A program made the position numbers and the translations under genes. The notes under the pieces are model-generated. The model worked only from the letters and a program-made list of their open reading frames with translations, was not told where the DNA came from and did not search any database. Positions 34,455-46,800 of a stretch of 64,000 bases of DNA are shown in pieces (within the stretch, counting starts at the first letter, position 1; each line of letters opens with the position of its first letter). The stretch lies in contig JACKQL020000054.1 in the NCBI GenBank assembly GCA_018296165.2, positions 248,001 through 312,000 on the forward strand. Reading direction: 5' to 3'. The DNA is from Termitomyces sp. T153. Its lineage: Eukaryota > Basidiomycota > Agaricomycetes > Agaricales > Lyophyllaceae.

Positions 34455-35276
34455 GTGCCCATTTAGCACCCAGCACAGTTGGGCAGCACGCTAGGATAGT
34501 ACTATCTCCATCTTATTGAGTAGGACCATTTTTTTTTTTAAATCAAATTTATTGTGTTGGGCTTGATGCCATGGTGCACATACCACCATTTGAACTAGCT
34601 AGTAACTACAAGAGCAGAGGAATTCCGCACCCCCCCACATATGCAGATAAGGTGGGCTGGCTTTCCTGGACCATTTTAGACCTCCCTCCCCTATTACTTT
34701 CTGTGATAATGTCGTGTTGCATAATGTGATGCAGCTACAGGTGTTGGGCACTTGAGGTGCATGGCGGTGGGCTCAAGCAACACAGCTGTGGGCCCCCCAG
34801 GTAGAAGTGTTAGTCCTGGTGTCTTGTGGGCTATGTCCTGGTGCTGATATTAGTAATTTTTTGGGGTAGGATAAGTTAGGTTTTGTGTGGGTTTAAATGT
34901 TATGCCCCCTGGGCTCCTCTTGTCCATTGCCATCCCTTTCCTTCTCCAGTTTTGCTTGGTCTAGCCACTCAAACCTCTTTGTCACAATTATGTATCTAAA
35001 GAGATGCTTTGTTGTGTCAGTGGTTGATAAAATATGGGATTCCTTCCATCTTTGAGCCCATTCCCATATCAGTTGTTAGTAGTGCTCTTGCTGTTCAGTG
35101 GCACTGCTGACTGGTAGAGATTTCCACCTTAGGTATGCCAGCAGGTCCTTGGTGGTGCTTGATTGGCCTTGGGCTGCCTCCTTTACCAGTTCATCTGCCC
35201 TCTTGTTCAGTTCGAAGCCTTCATGACTGGTTGTCTAGTGCAATTCCAGTCAGACGACTCCTCTTGTTCTATCCTT

Positions 35277-36159
35277 TCAGTGTCTGCCTTCCTTGAGTGC
35301 CTTCTTGTGCTCCATTGCTCTCTTCCTATGGTCCTGTTTGACCTGCAAAGCTTCAGCAACATCATGTACCTTGTCTAATAAGTAGTGTGCCGGGTGTGGT
35401 CTTTGGTTGTTGAGTGCCCTGATCATCACTTGGCTGTCGCTGCCCGTAATCAACTTCTGTGGAGTGTCTCGACCTAACCTGGTTAGTAGGTGTAGGCCCA
35501 ACATTGCTCCCACTATCTCCACCTCATATACCATGTGTTCCGTTGCTGGCCCCAGATGGTATTTCAGATACCGACACTCCTGTCCCTGCTTGTACAGGAC
35601 CACTGAAGCCCCAATACCCCCTTCATATTCAGAGCCATCACAGTATACTGCCACTGGGGCCATGTCATGTGCTTCCTGAGCCGCGGTGAGTGCTTCTTCC
35701 TTGTTCTTGCCAATGTGGAAGGTCATTGAGGGGATGTAGCCCGGTCCGCATTGCACTGGTTGGACTGTCTCCACCTTCATTGGATCAACCCCTGTGATGT
35801 GGAAGACTTGGTGAAGTGGTGCTTTGTGTCTTGCCACATATTGTTTTGCTGATCTATGGACAACTGCGCAGAGGGGGTGCTCCGGTGGTAAGGAGGATAG
35901 ATGTACTGCTGCTCTATATAGTACCTTCCAGAACAATAAATCCACTGGTAGGACAAATGCGTGGGCATCAAGCACATCTCCTGCTGCGGAGCTCAGTGCT
36001 CCTGTAATGGCTTTGGCTATCCTCCGCTGTAGTGAGGTCAGCTTATTAGTGACAGCTACTGAGCCTCTCCTTCTCTTGCCTGGCTGGGTATCGTGCACTC
36101 CTGTGTATCATACATCCACAGCATAGGTAAATGCCGGCACCACCACTGTGTTGTACAGC
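35277..36159 (-). pseudogene. RT thumb and RNase H domain of LINE copy 2 ORF2
   Basis: Frame 36098-35277 runs through the post-RT linker (RRIAKAITGALSSAAGDVLD) into RNase H: VAVYCDGSEYEGGIGASVVL (first Asp), MVYEVEIVGAMLGLHLL (Glu), KLITGSDSQVMIRALNNQRP (second Asp). It stops at 35277, before the last active-site Asp; the following DNA no longer continues the frame. Upstream, LYNTVVVPAFTYAVDV is followed by a TGA where Trp is expected, and preceded by TGA TAG where Arg-Gln is expected. Confidence 0.88.
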
Positions 36160-36161
36160 TA

Positions 36162-36734
36162 TCAGACACTCTTTGGAGGCATCCCTCCATATGGCCTCGC
36201 TAGTCGCATGACCTGTAGGGACCACCATGTTGCTCTTGCTACTACATTCTGACCATGCACATTCCACCACAGCCTGTCGTCAAATGTGACGCTGAGGTAC
36301 TTGTAGTTGCACTTGGTTTCTATTGTTTGCACAATGACTAACCCATTGGGACCCGTCTTTGTTAGCCTCAAGTCTGTTGGTATGGTGTCAAGGTGAGAAC
36401 ACGGAAAATTCACTGTTGCCAGCTTGTTGAGAGCAAATGGCAATTGGTGGGATGTGGACCATTCAAAGCCCCCCCCAACCCATTGCATCATGTCTGCCAG
36501 TATCTGGTGGCACTCCTCCAGGGTCTTTGCAACTGCTAGAAACATCAGATCATCAACAAACCCTACCACTGCCTCAGACTTGGAGTTAACATCCACTGTT
36601 AGGACTAGCGGTGCATTGTAGAAAGCATATAGTATCATCAAGAGGGGGCATCCTTGGGTGGTCCCATTTAGGATGTCAAAGGGGTCAGATATGAAGTCAT
36701 CGAATTGGAGTTGAGTCCTGCACCTGGTTAGCAT
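36162..36734 (-). pseudogene. Reverse transcriptase palm of LINE copy 2 ORF2
   Basis: Carries ILNGTTQGCPLLMILYAFYN (the QGxPL motif) and AVVGFVDDLMFLAVAKTLEE (the xxDD catalytic pair, here FVDD), then FALNKLATVNF and the KYLSVTFDDRLWWNVH motif. The domain itself is intact. Upstream the frame is cut by TGA codons near 36735-36790 at positions where Arg (CGA) or Trp (TGG) would fit. Confidence 0.9.
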
Positions 36735-36798
36735 TCATTGGATAAGTCTTATATAGCAGCTGGGCACTCCTCACTCGTGTATGTTGTGGATCAGTCAC

Positions 36799-38667
36799 TC
36801 ACGTGTCATGTTTGGGAAGGTGCTCTGCACATCTAGAAATAGAGCCGAGGCAACTTTGCCCGTTTGCCATGCATCCTTGATCTTGCATATGATGGTGTGC
36901 ATTGCATCTGTTGTGTTGCGACCTAGCTGGCCACTGAACTGTCTCTGTGGGAGCATGCCATGTTTTTTTGGCTAAATAGGAAAGGTCAGTTGCGATAAGG
37001 GTAGACAGGAGTTTGCCAATTGTGTTCAGCAGTCCTATTGGGCAATATGCCTTGGCTACATTGTAGGCTGGTCTGCCTGGCTTATGCAGTACCAGCATGG
37101 TTGAGGTGAGCCAGCTCTCATGGTAGACCTCCAGTTTGAACACTGCCCAGAAAATGAAATAAAGGTGGTCTACAAGCGTGTCCACACACCGCATAAGCAC
37201 TATGTTGGGTATCCCATCAGGGCCTGGTGCCTTGTAAGGCTGTAGCTGTGCTAATGTTTTGAGTATCCACCATTTGCTATAGTATCTGATGTCTGGCAGT
37301 GGTCTGGGGTGGGCGGTACATGGGATGTTTGGGATTTGGGGTGGGGGAGGGAAAAAGGACTCAGCTAGTATCTGTGCTTTCTTGATGTTGGTTGTTGCTG
37401 TGTTGCCTTGACCTGGGCCATTGGGTTTCAGCTCCAGGATTCTTGCTCGAGAGAGGTCAGTCAGGTTGCTCGTCACATACTTGTTTGCAAGGTAGATGTC
37501 TTGTGCACTGATGTCCTCCAACCAGCTGTCCCAGTGCTCCTTCTTGGCCTCACAGATCTGTTCTGCCATGATGTTCAAGAGTCTGTCAGCCTCTGCTCTG
37601 GTTGGGTGGTCAATGACATCTCGGTATTTGTATGCTAAGTTGATCGCTCTTCCCCTAGCCCACTTAAGAGCCATCAGCTCTTTTGTCCACCATCTCTTGG
37701 TGGTGGGACAGGGTCTGCACGTTGGAACCACCTCCTTGTCCACAATCACCTCCTGGATTAGTGCTGTCAGTGCCAATACCTTGGAGTGGAACTTGCCTGT
37801 GGTATGTATCATTGCTGCTGGTGATTGCCCCTCCAGTTTCTCCTTCAAAGAATCATTGAACACCTTCCAGTCCACCTCCCTGAAATTCTTTGTGGGCTGC
37901 TGTGGCATGTGTGGCAAAGGTAGTTCTACTGTCATGATGACTGGGAGGTGGTCAGTGACTGGTGGGCAGAGTGAGGGCTCCACCTTGCAAATAACTATGG
38001 GGTTGGTGTTGTTCTGCTTCCTCCAGACATTGTCCAGCCTGGTCCACCTGCCCGAGGACACCTTCAGCATGGGCAGACCAGGGGGGAGCAACAGCTCCAT
38101 GTTGTATCTCCCTAGCATCTGTAGTAGGGCTGCCATGTTGCCCTCCAATGAGTTCAGGTGCCTGTTTTTGACCGTTTCCCACATCAGGTGATGTCTGTTG
38201 AAATTGCCTAGCCAGAGCATGTGATCGTCGTCTGTTGGGCATGCTAGTTTTTTGTTGGTCACAAGGTACAATTTGAGCGCTCAGATGCTGTTGTCATGGG
38301 TGCAGTCGTTGTAAACGTTGAAGAGGGCAAGGTGCCCATTGTTCCAATTGAAGCATACTGCTGTGACATCTGGTGATGCCACATCTAGGAATGTGTAGGT
38401 GTCTGTTGGAATGTTAGCATTGATCAGTAGGACCACCCTCATTTGGGCAGCACTGTCATGGTGGTGTGTTGTTGGGTAGCGCACTACCCAGTGGGAGCTG
38501 GCTCTTGTGTTACCAAGTCTGTCAATGTGTAGTTCTTGTAGTGCTATAACATCCCATTTGTCAATGTCTGCCGCTGCCAGTAGGGTAGCCTGAGCCATGT
38601 CCAATTTTTGTACGTTCTGCTGCCATATTTGTAGCCATTTTGGGGTGTTTGTGCTTGTACTCATCAT
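36799..38667 (-). pseudogene. Endonuclease and RT N-terminal part of LINE copy 2 ORF2
   Basis: Frame 38667-38281 has LQIWQQNVQKLDMAQATLLA and WDVIALQELHIDRLGNT; frame 38271-36799 is the same phase and continues with MLWLGNFNRHHLMWETVKNR, SLCPPVTDHLPVIMTVELPL (the endonuclease DH motif) and AYCPIGLLNTIGKLLSTLIA. Only one in-frame TGA at 38281 interrupts the endonuclease. Near 36965 a seven-A run shifts the frame by one; in the other frame GQLGRNTTDAMHTIICKIKD and ASALFLDVQSTFPN (catalytic Asp) continue. Confidence 0.9.
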
Positions 38668-38949
38668 TGTGATTGAGTGTGGTTGGCGTCACCGTGGTGC
38701 TGGGAACCTTGTGAACCACAAGGGTTCAATTTCAAAAAGTCCAGTAGAGATGCTTGGTAGCGCTGGCTGGTGACTGGTGTACTTTGGATTGTATGATCAA
38801 TCCTTGGTGTGTTGCTTAGTGGGGCATAGGACCATTTGATCCTACCATGTCTATAATGTAGGGATTTGTGATCAGATTCCAGTGAGACTCTCAGGTGGGA
38901 TGCTGTATCCCACCCCATTTGTTGTTACTTTGATTTTCTGTGAGTCTAT

Positions 38950-39250
38950 TGATGGACTCAAAAGGGGGGCATGTAACAGAGTGCCCATTACTCCTTAGTA
39001 TCATACCCATTTAATATTTATTTAGTTATATTATTATACAGTAGCATCACATGATGCCACCTTTAAATACTTGTATTGTAATTACATGAGGCAGCACCTT
39101 ACTTCATACTTTGTAGACTAGACCAATTGACTGGTTTTGATTTATGAGGTGTGAACAGTAAGTTGCATGAACTGTAATGGAAATGTTACACTAGTGTTGC
39201 TCTGCTGTAGAAACTTGGGACCTATCATGACCCCTGAGGAGTGACAATTT
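38950..39250 (+). mobile_element. Polypurine tract and start of an LTR (end of an LTR retrotransposon)
   Basis: CTCAAAAGGGGGGCA (38956-38970) is directly followed by TGTAACAGAGTGCCC, the usual order of polypurine tract and 3' LTR on the plus strand. The other LTR end is not clear; CTGAGGAGTGACA near 39247 is one candidate. The sequence between LINE copy 2 and the tract (38671-38950) would then be the 3' end of the element interior. Confidence 0.5.
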
Positions 39251-39479
39251 ATTTAAGAATTTGGCCAAAACATATTTTTTGACTGAATTACTTTTCCAAT
39301 AACTGTCTCTTTATGCTATGGTTCACTGCTCACTTCTCTAAATGTTGATACCACATGCTAAATACTCCACAGGGATACTAGTCCTAGTTACAGCTACTGT
39401 AATTTATTCCTCAGCTCAGTAAGGCATATTTTTCAAGGTCCCATAGTTCTGACTTTTGATTTATTGTCTACTAGGCCCC

Positions 39480-39790
39480 AGTCTCAAACTTGGAGTTCTA
39501 GATGGCAATTATTCATAACATCCCTGGGTATTCTCACTTTCACAGGTTTTTGGACAATAGAATTTCAAGGAGCATTCCTTGAATATATATTTTTCCAGCT
39601 GAACACTACTCCTCTGCAACAGTGTATAACAGACATGAATTCTGTAGTGGGAAAATGGAATGTAGCTGAACTCTGGCTTATACTTGTACCTGTGAAATTC
39701 TCAATATTTCAGAAATGTGTTCTGCTCATTGCAGTGAATTTAGACAATTGTCAATGATTGCACTGGGCATTGTATGTTTTCAATAGTACT
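39480..39790 (+). repeat. Direct repeat, copy 1 (partner 43440-43630)
   Basis: Shares CTTGGAGTTCTAGATGGCAAT, GGAATGTAGCTGAACTCTGGC, CTTGTACCTGTGA and GGCATTGTATGTTT with 43440-43630. This copy has about 130 extra bases in the middle. The two flank LINE copy 3. Confidence 0.75.
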
Positions 39791-39899
39791 CTGAGATGTC
39801 CTTGATCTTGAACTACCATCATCCCTTTTGGGGCCCTAGAGACAGCATATAAAACCTTTTCTCTTGTGTTTCATGACTTCTTGAGTCTACAGACGCTCA

Positions 39900-42640
39900 C
39901 AGAACCTCTCTGCTTCTCTCTGTTTTACTCCTTGGGCTATGCAATGACTTTGACCTCAAGGTTGTTAGCAAGGCCCCCCTTGCCATCAGTTGCAGTCCTG
40001 GCAGAATTCCAGAATGTCACACCCACTCCCAACCCACTTCAACATGAAACCCCTTATGGCAGTCAACTCCAGCATGATCAAATCAGTACATGATGTGTGC
40101 AAATGGCTGAAATTGCATGGTTGGATCCTGGCAGCAGAGCCCTATGAGTGCACTAAGCTCTTCAACATCCTGGCAACTGTGGCCTTATCCTTCAAACTAC
40201 TGGAACTCAAGAAGACCTTAGAGTTGCTTGAGAGTTACATCCTTGCTGGATGCATTGGTGTCCAAACTCACAAGCCCCCCCTGCTGCATCCACCTCCAAC
40301 AGCCCCCTCACATGGGTAGCAATTGCTAAGGCCACATACACCACCACATCTCAGCCATCCTTTGCACTCAAGCCTGCCTCAAGCAACCTTTCTCCAGAAG
40401 AGATATCGTGCATCCAGTAACAAGTCCTCCATAATGCATGGATGGTTCTTATCCAGTTCAACCTCCTGGACAACAATGCCCCCATGATTTCACAGCAACT
40501 GGCTCATCACAACTCAGGGACAAATTCAACAAGCTCCTGCAATGACTCAACAATTGAGCCAAGTTGGTCTGCAAAATGGAAAACAGGGAACTAGACATTG
40601 TGGCCCCATGTACACATGTAATAGGACTGAGAGGCCTAAGTAGAAGTGCATATCTAGCTGAGTTTGGTACTGCTGACTCTACCTCCAGATTCTGCCAGTA
40701 CATCTACAAAGATCTTGACCTTTTCTCTGTCCTTTTTAGCAAGAATGTGGATGTGGTGAAGAAGACTATCAACCTCATCACCTGCTTTGTCTCTTGCTCT
40801 GGCTCCTTTGATCCAGCAATTTGTAACTGCCTCTGCACCATCAAACTTAAGAACAGCTTCAAGTTGGACACAATTTTCTCAGCCCACTGGTTCAGTAGAC
40901 CCAACCTTTGATTGCCCAAGCAATCTGTCACCTCCCTCAAGATCACCTGCAATGATGCATTGACAGTCAACACCCTAATCAAAAACCACATCTTCATAGG
41001 TGGCCAACAAGTCCCAATCAGAAAGGATATCTGTGAGCCTATATAATGTGATGACTGCTAGAGACATGGCCACATTCAGAAGGGCTATAAGACAAAGAAT
41101 GCTGCAGATCATGCTTGAGAAAGAACCACTCATTGACATCCTGCAAGGTAGTGAAGCACAGATGCATGTCCTGTGAGTTGAAATCTGCTTACATGAGCTC
41201 AGACCACAGCTGTGCCAAGTTCCTCAAATGCTGCTCTGACCTCAATGCTCAGCTCCCTGAAAACCACATGCCATACTTTCCCATGGACAATTCACTGACC
41301 TGAGTTATAGCTCCCCCCCCAGTGCACCCCCAAGCCCACATCCAAACTCACCTGCCTGCTTGCCTCATTCCCACTACATCTGTCTTTGCAGCTCCCCCCC
41401 CCAGCCCCCTCAAACTCAGCACCATGCAACCAACCCTTGACCCAATGCACACCTGCAGGCTCCTGCACCCCCAGCAGGATGGGCAACTTGGATGACTTTG
41501 CTGAATTTACCTCCCAGCTTGGGAGCCAGAGGACTATGCAAAGTGACATCTCCTCCTCCTCTACTAAATGATGAATCACTGCACCACCAGAGCCCCTGGC
41601 AGACTTTGCATTTGGCAACAAAACACTGACAAGTCAGGCACTGTGCAAGCAGAGGTCCTGGCTGCAGCTTGCCCTGAGGACTGGGATGTGCTTGCTATTC
41701 AAGAGCCATTTCTTGACCACATGGGTAATACAAAAGCAAACAGATACTAGAGAGTAATTTACCTGTCTGATCACTGATGCAATGGAAGCTTTCATATATG
41801 TTCTGTACTCCTGATTGACACTAACATTTCCATAGATGCATACACCCAATTACCCATGAGCTCTACAGAGTGGCTTGAAATACAGTCTCCTGCCATTCTC
41901 ATTGAGACAGCAGAGGCCTTTGACCACAAAGTTACTGACCTATCTTCCATCCTGCAAGAAGTAGTTTTTCTGGACCAGATAGTGCTGCTCCACAGGCCCT
42001 GTCCTCACATGAAAAGATGGTGGAATAATGACCTCAAGAAGCTGAAGTCCAAACATTAACAAGCCTGCAACCAAGCCTTCAAGTTCCACAACATTTCCAA
42101 TCACCCCACAAAGGCTGAGGTTTGCAGGCTATCCTGCAAGATGGACTCAGCCATCCAGCAGGCAAGGGAAACCCACTGGATGGAATGGCTCTAGAATATT
42201 GAAATGTGGTAAATCTACCTCACCAACAAATACACTGTCAATGAACCCAGGCATGCCAGGAAGGTTGCCACTGCTCTGTTTCTCAACATTCAGGAGGCAT
42301 CCCCCAACACAGTCAAAGCACATATGGAGGAATGAGGGGTCCCCTCCACCTATGGACTGCATGCTCTCCAACAGGCACACATGCCTGAAGTTTGAAGACT
42401 TCATATTGGACTTGCTGCCCATATCTAATAGCACTACTCAGGAATGCCCTCTCTTAATGCTCTACTACTCCTTCTACAATGCTGCCTTGATTGGCATGGC
42501 CATCATATTCAGCAAGTCAGAACTTGTGTTGATGATGCTATGTTCCTCACAGTTGCTGAGTCTCTGACAGAGATCCATGCTGTGATTATGGACATGATGG
42601 AGCATGCTGGAGGTGGTTTCTAGTAGTCTACTGAGAATTA
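39900..42640 (+). mobile_element. Non-LTR retrotransposon (Tad-like LINE), old internally deleted copy 3, plus strand
   Basis: Plus-strand fragments in LINE order: ORF1 start MTLTSRLLARPPLPS (about 39943), HDVCKWLKLHGWILAAEPYE (about 40092), Gag-like DLDLFSVLFSKNVDVVKKTI (about 40713), a decayed zinc knuckle near 41050-41200, ORF2 start LCIWQQNTDKSGTVQAEVLA and WDVLAIQEPFLDHMGNTKAN (41597-41745), a linker (RPCPHMKRWWNNDLKKLKS, about 41990), ATALFLNIQEASPNT and a final CVDDAMFLTVAESLTE (about 42527). Much of the endonuclease and RT N-terminus is deleted; many stops; CpG nearly absent. Confidence 0.82.
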
Positions 42641-43690
42641 TTCCTCCTTTGAACTTTCTAAATTAGTCCAACTTTGTTGCAACATTCTTCATCAGCTGGA
42701 AATTATGGTTTGTCTTTACTCATTAGTTTACATGACTTGTCTGATATGTATTCATGTCCTTACAGGGCACACTTGAAATTCTTGAAGAAGAACATGGACT
42801 CCCAACAGCATTGAATGTTTCAATTATGGCATATCATATATCTCTTGGTGGATGCTGGAGTCATCTATGGTGTACTTCAGGTAGGATTTTGTGATCTTAG
42901 TGTCTATGGAAAGGATGATTGTCAACCATACAGCTGCTTTACATTGTTATTCCACTCCAATTGATTTGCTGTACTTATCTTTGTTGAAGCAATATCCATC
43001 TCAGTACATACAATCCTTCCTGCACATGCTTACTCTTTACAGACTGTCTAACCAGCATTGACAATTTCCCTCATCCATGGGCCATTCTCAATTGTGGGTG
43101 TGCATGAGACTGTGAATTCACTTCAAATTCCTTCTCCAAGTGTATAATTGGATGCCAGGTCCATTTCAACAATCAAGCACATCTACTTTGAGCTACAATA
43201 TATTTATTGTCTGCTTTTGGACTGTCAACTTCTATGATACCTACTTATCTATTGAAATTTTCATAGAATATCTGCTTCTGGACATAGTTGATCCTTGGTT
43301 TCAAACTTAAGAATTATATGTTGACTACTTTCATCATGCAAAAACAGGGACATCTATCCCACACATCCAGGTATCACAATTGGCTACTATACAATCATCT
43401 CACCCTGCTCAGCATTTCAGTTCAACATTATACCTATTGGTTGCAAACTTGGAGTTCTAGATGGCAATGACATGAATGCTGTAGCTGGGATATGGAATGT
43501 AGCTGAACTCTGGCTTACACTTGTACCTGTGAGATTCTCAGTATGGCAGTGAACATCAAGCACTAGGCATTGTATGTTTCAATAGGACTCTGTCTGTCAA
43601 CTCTGAATATGTAACATCCTTGACTAGCTTGTATATCAGCTAATAATGTTATCACACTTGTGTATCTGGGAATATACTCCAACCCTTCTG
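42641..43690. other. CpG-poor transposon-derived DNA with no coding motif
   Basis: Contains the second copy of the direct repeat (43440-43630). The rest shows no recognised frame. CpG becomes frequent again from about 43690, which is the right border of the block. Confidence 0.5.
43440..43630 (+). repeat. Direct repeat, copy 2 (partner 39480-39790)
   Basis: See the partner at 39480; this copy lacks the 130-base middle part. Confidence 0.75.
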
Positions 43691-43721
43691 TCGGGGGGTC
43701 GGACCGGGAGGCGATCGGGTA

Positions 43722-43849
43722 TCTGGATGCATCAGAGACGCCACATCCTCGGACGTCATGTTGGTGTTTGTCCGCGGGGCGGGCTATAAAAGCGGGCTGG
43801 GCGAGTGTGGGAGAGCGTTGTTGATTATTGTACCCTCTACTATTACTAT
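43722..43849 (+). promoter_or_regulatory. Core promoter of the RRM gene (TATA box, CRE-like site)
   Basis: A TATA box TATAAAA at 43785-43791 lies 59 bases before the start codon, within GGGCTATAAAAGCGGG. Further up GGACGTCATG (43751-43760) resembles an ATF/CREB site. Both positions are recognisable in the decayed duplicate at 25600-25795, where CCTCGGACGTCAT is unchanged. Confidence 0.7.
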
Positions 43850-46800
43850 ATGGGCTCCCCGCTCGTGCTGCCTCCGCTCCCCGACTCGCCTCCGTCCGAC
43901 CGCAGCGGCCCGATCCGCCTCGACTCCACCAGCGACGAGTACGACGACTCGTCCTCGTCCGACGTCGAGATCTACCTCAACTGCGAGCCGTCCCCGACCC
44001 TCCCCCCCGCCCCCGCCCGGCTCACCATCCCCCTCCCCGACCTCTCCAGCCCCGAGCCCTCCCACCCCGACACAAAGCCAGACATGGCCGGAAAGACTCC
44101 CAACGTGTACATCAACGGGCTCCCCCCGCACTTTCCCGAGGACCAGCTCTACGCCCTCGCCGCCCCCTTTGGGCCCGTCAGGAGCGTCAGGACCTTCACG
44201 AGGCATGTCAGGGACAGTGAGAGTGGCTACGGCTTTGTCCTGTGCGTTGTGTTTTTTTTTTTCCAATTTTTTTTTATGCGCTTGCTCACCCACGCCCACA
44301 CCCAGATTCGAATCCATAGACGCCGCAGAAAAATGTATAGCGTCCCTCCGCAGGTACCGCAATCTACACCCCACATTCTCCAAGGTACGTCCCCTCCCCA
44401 ATCCAACCCCAACAAACTAACACGCCCACAGCAAGCCCACAAGATCCCAGGCATGCGCCCCCACCCGCCCCTCGACATCCATCTCGGCGCGTTACGCGCA
44501 GAGTCCGAGTGGGACAATGAGGCCGAGGGGGGTGTACCTGCGCCTCTCGAAGCGGGTGCTCGTGATTCCGTTGACGCAGGCCCAGGACACGAAACGACTG
44601 CACCTGCACCTGCACCGGCGGCAGCGGGCAGCGCGGCGTTCAAAGCAAAAATGGAGAGTTTGCATGATAAGAGTAGCACGAATTTGTATATGGAGGGGTG
44701 CGTTTGTTTTTTTTGAGCGAGTTTTTTTTTTACTCGAGAGAACGAGTTTTTCGCTCTTCGTCACAATTATGCCCCGTACTAACCCACCACTCAGCCTACC
44801 ACTAAGCATCGACGAACAGGTACGCCCCCCTTTCTTTCCTTCCCACGCCCACGGTGGCGCTGATCAACACACAGACACTCGCAGCACTCGTATCCCCGCA
44901 CCGCATAAGCAGCTCCAGGTTCTTCCAGACGAGACTCAGCAACCCGCCGAGGATCATTGCATTTGTCAGGTATGTTTTCTGCTCTAAGCCGTTCCCTCAC
45001 TTCCCTCCCCCTCCTGACGCTGATGCCCCTCACCTACACAGATTTGAAACGCGCGCGGGCGCCGAAGAGATCATCGAGCGCCTCCATGGACGGATGGTGC
45101 GTGGATGGAACGACGCAGGGAGCAGGATTAGCGTGCGGTTCGCGGATACGGCCGAGCAGAGAGAGTTGAGGGTACGTGTTCAATCTGCAACGCCTACCTA
45201 TCCCTCATACTCTTCCCACCAGCGAACCGAACGCATGACGCGCGAAGGCGAAGAGAGTCCGGCAAGACTTACGATTGCGCAAGCTGCGTTGCTGAATTTG
45301 CATGGACAGGATCTGCGTGTGCCTGGGGCTGTGTCTGGTGCATCGTCTGTGTCTGCGTCTGCGTCAGTGTCCAACAAGCCTCCTTCTGTGTCTCCTGCTG
45401 CTTCCGTACACTCCGCTTATCCCCACCCGCATCCACATTTGGGACATTCGGTGCATTTGGCCCTCCCGCCACCGCCACCGCAGCCTAGCACCCGTGTTCC
45501 GACGCCACGTCAGGCGATGCAGATGCAGATGCAGATGCAGATGCCTGTTCCTGAGTATCAGGGGCAGGGCCAGGGCCGCTCTGCGCATCCGCATCTGGGG
45601 TCAGGGTATCCGAATGCGCATGCGCATGCGCACGCGCAGAGATCGAGGGGGTATGTGCGTACCCCGCCTTTTGCGGTTGATTATTCGCTTGCGCCTGTGG
45701 GGAGGGGGTATACGCACGCGCAGCAGCAGAGGTCCGATGCGATGGATATGGAGATGGATGTGGGGATTGGGATGGGGGTTGGGGAGGCGGGGCAGGGGCA
45801 GGGGCAGGGTGTGCATGTGCGTGGTATGGATCCTGCGATGGCTGCGTTGTTTGATTCGCTTCATGTTGGGCATGGGGAGAATGAGTTTGCGAGTAATAGG
45901 CATGGTGGGGAGTGGGAGTGGGAGTGTGAGGATGGGTATGGGTATGGGTATGGGCGTGAGGATGGGTATGGGCGTGGGCGGGGTCTGGGCGGGGGAGGGG
46001 GCAGCGGGGTGGGTATCGGTATGGAGGTGGGAGGGGAGGGGAGGATGGGTATGCGTTTGAGGGTGAGGATGGGTATGCGTTTGAGAGGCCGGTGTCGAGG
46101 GGGGTTGGGGGGCATGCGCATGCGCATCATGCGTATACGCATCAGCAGCACCAGCACCAGCACCAGCACCAGCAGTATGCGTATCACGGCCAGGGACAGG
46201 GACAGGGGAGGTCTGCGAGCGTGAGAGCTGGGGCGGGTGGTGGTGGGTATACTGCTACTGAGGAGTTTATTATGCGTGCGCATGCGGATTCGGTTGCGGC
46301 GCGCCAGCAGCAGCAGTACTCGAACTCGAGCCCGTTGATGCAGCAGTACCAGACACAGACACAGACACAGCTGCGTCGTCGACCTGCACCGCCGCCGCTT
46401 GATCTTGCGCCGAATATGAATACGATGCGGAAGAGGAGGGATAGCGAGTCGGTTGGTGGTGGTGGGGAGACGTTTGGTGTTGGTGCGAGGGCGTACAAGT
46501 CTGCTGGAGCTGGGTACTCGCCTGCGATGGGTAGTGTGCCGCTCGTTGGAGAGGATGAGTTCCATGCGGGTGTGGGTGTGGGTGTGAAGCATCGGGTTCA
46601 TTCTGGGAGGTTGGGGCAGGGTGAGAAGGTCCAGCAGCATCAGCATCAGCATCAGCAGCAGCAGCAGCAGCAACAACACCAGCAGCATGAGCAGCAGAAC
46701 ATGGACATGAACACGAACATGCACACGAACATGAATATGGATACAAATACGAATACGAGTCCGCTTTTGAACGTGAATCAGCAGAATCAGCATGCGAATA

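Larger units (their letters stand above)
34529..38670 (-). mobile_element. Non-LTR retrotransposon (Tad-like LINE), younger copy 2, 5'-truncated
   Basis: Contains an almost whole ORF2 (38667 to 35277) and a 3' region ending AATAAATTTGATTT and an A tail (T run at 34529-34539). No ORF1 is found upstream, so it is truncated near 38670, usual for LINE insertions. It still holds many CpG sites, unlike copy 1, so it inserted later. Disabling changes are few and mostly transition stops. Confidence 0.88.

Noticed and set aside
45302..46060. Long overlapping ORFs in the RRM gene tail, both strands
   Set aside because: Low-complexity repeats leave several frames open; only the frames joined to the RRM exons and to the stop at 47642 fit a protein.
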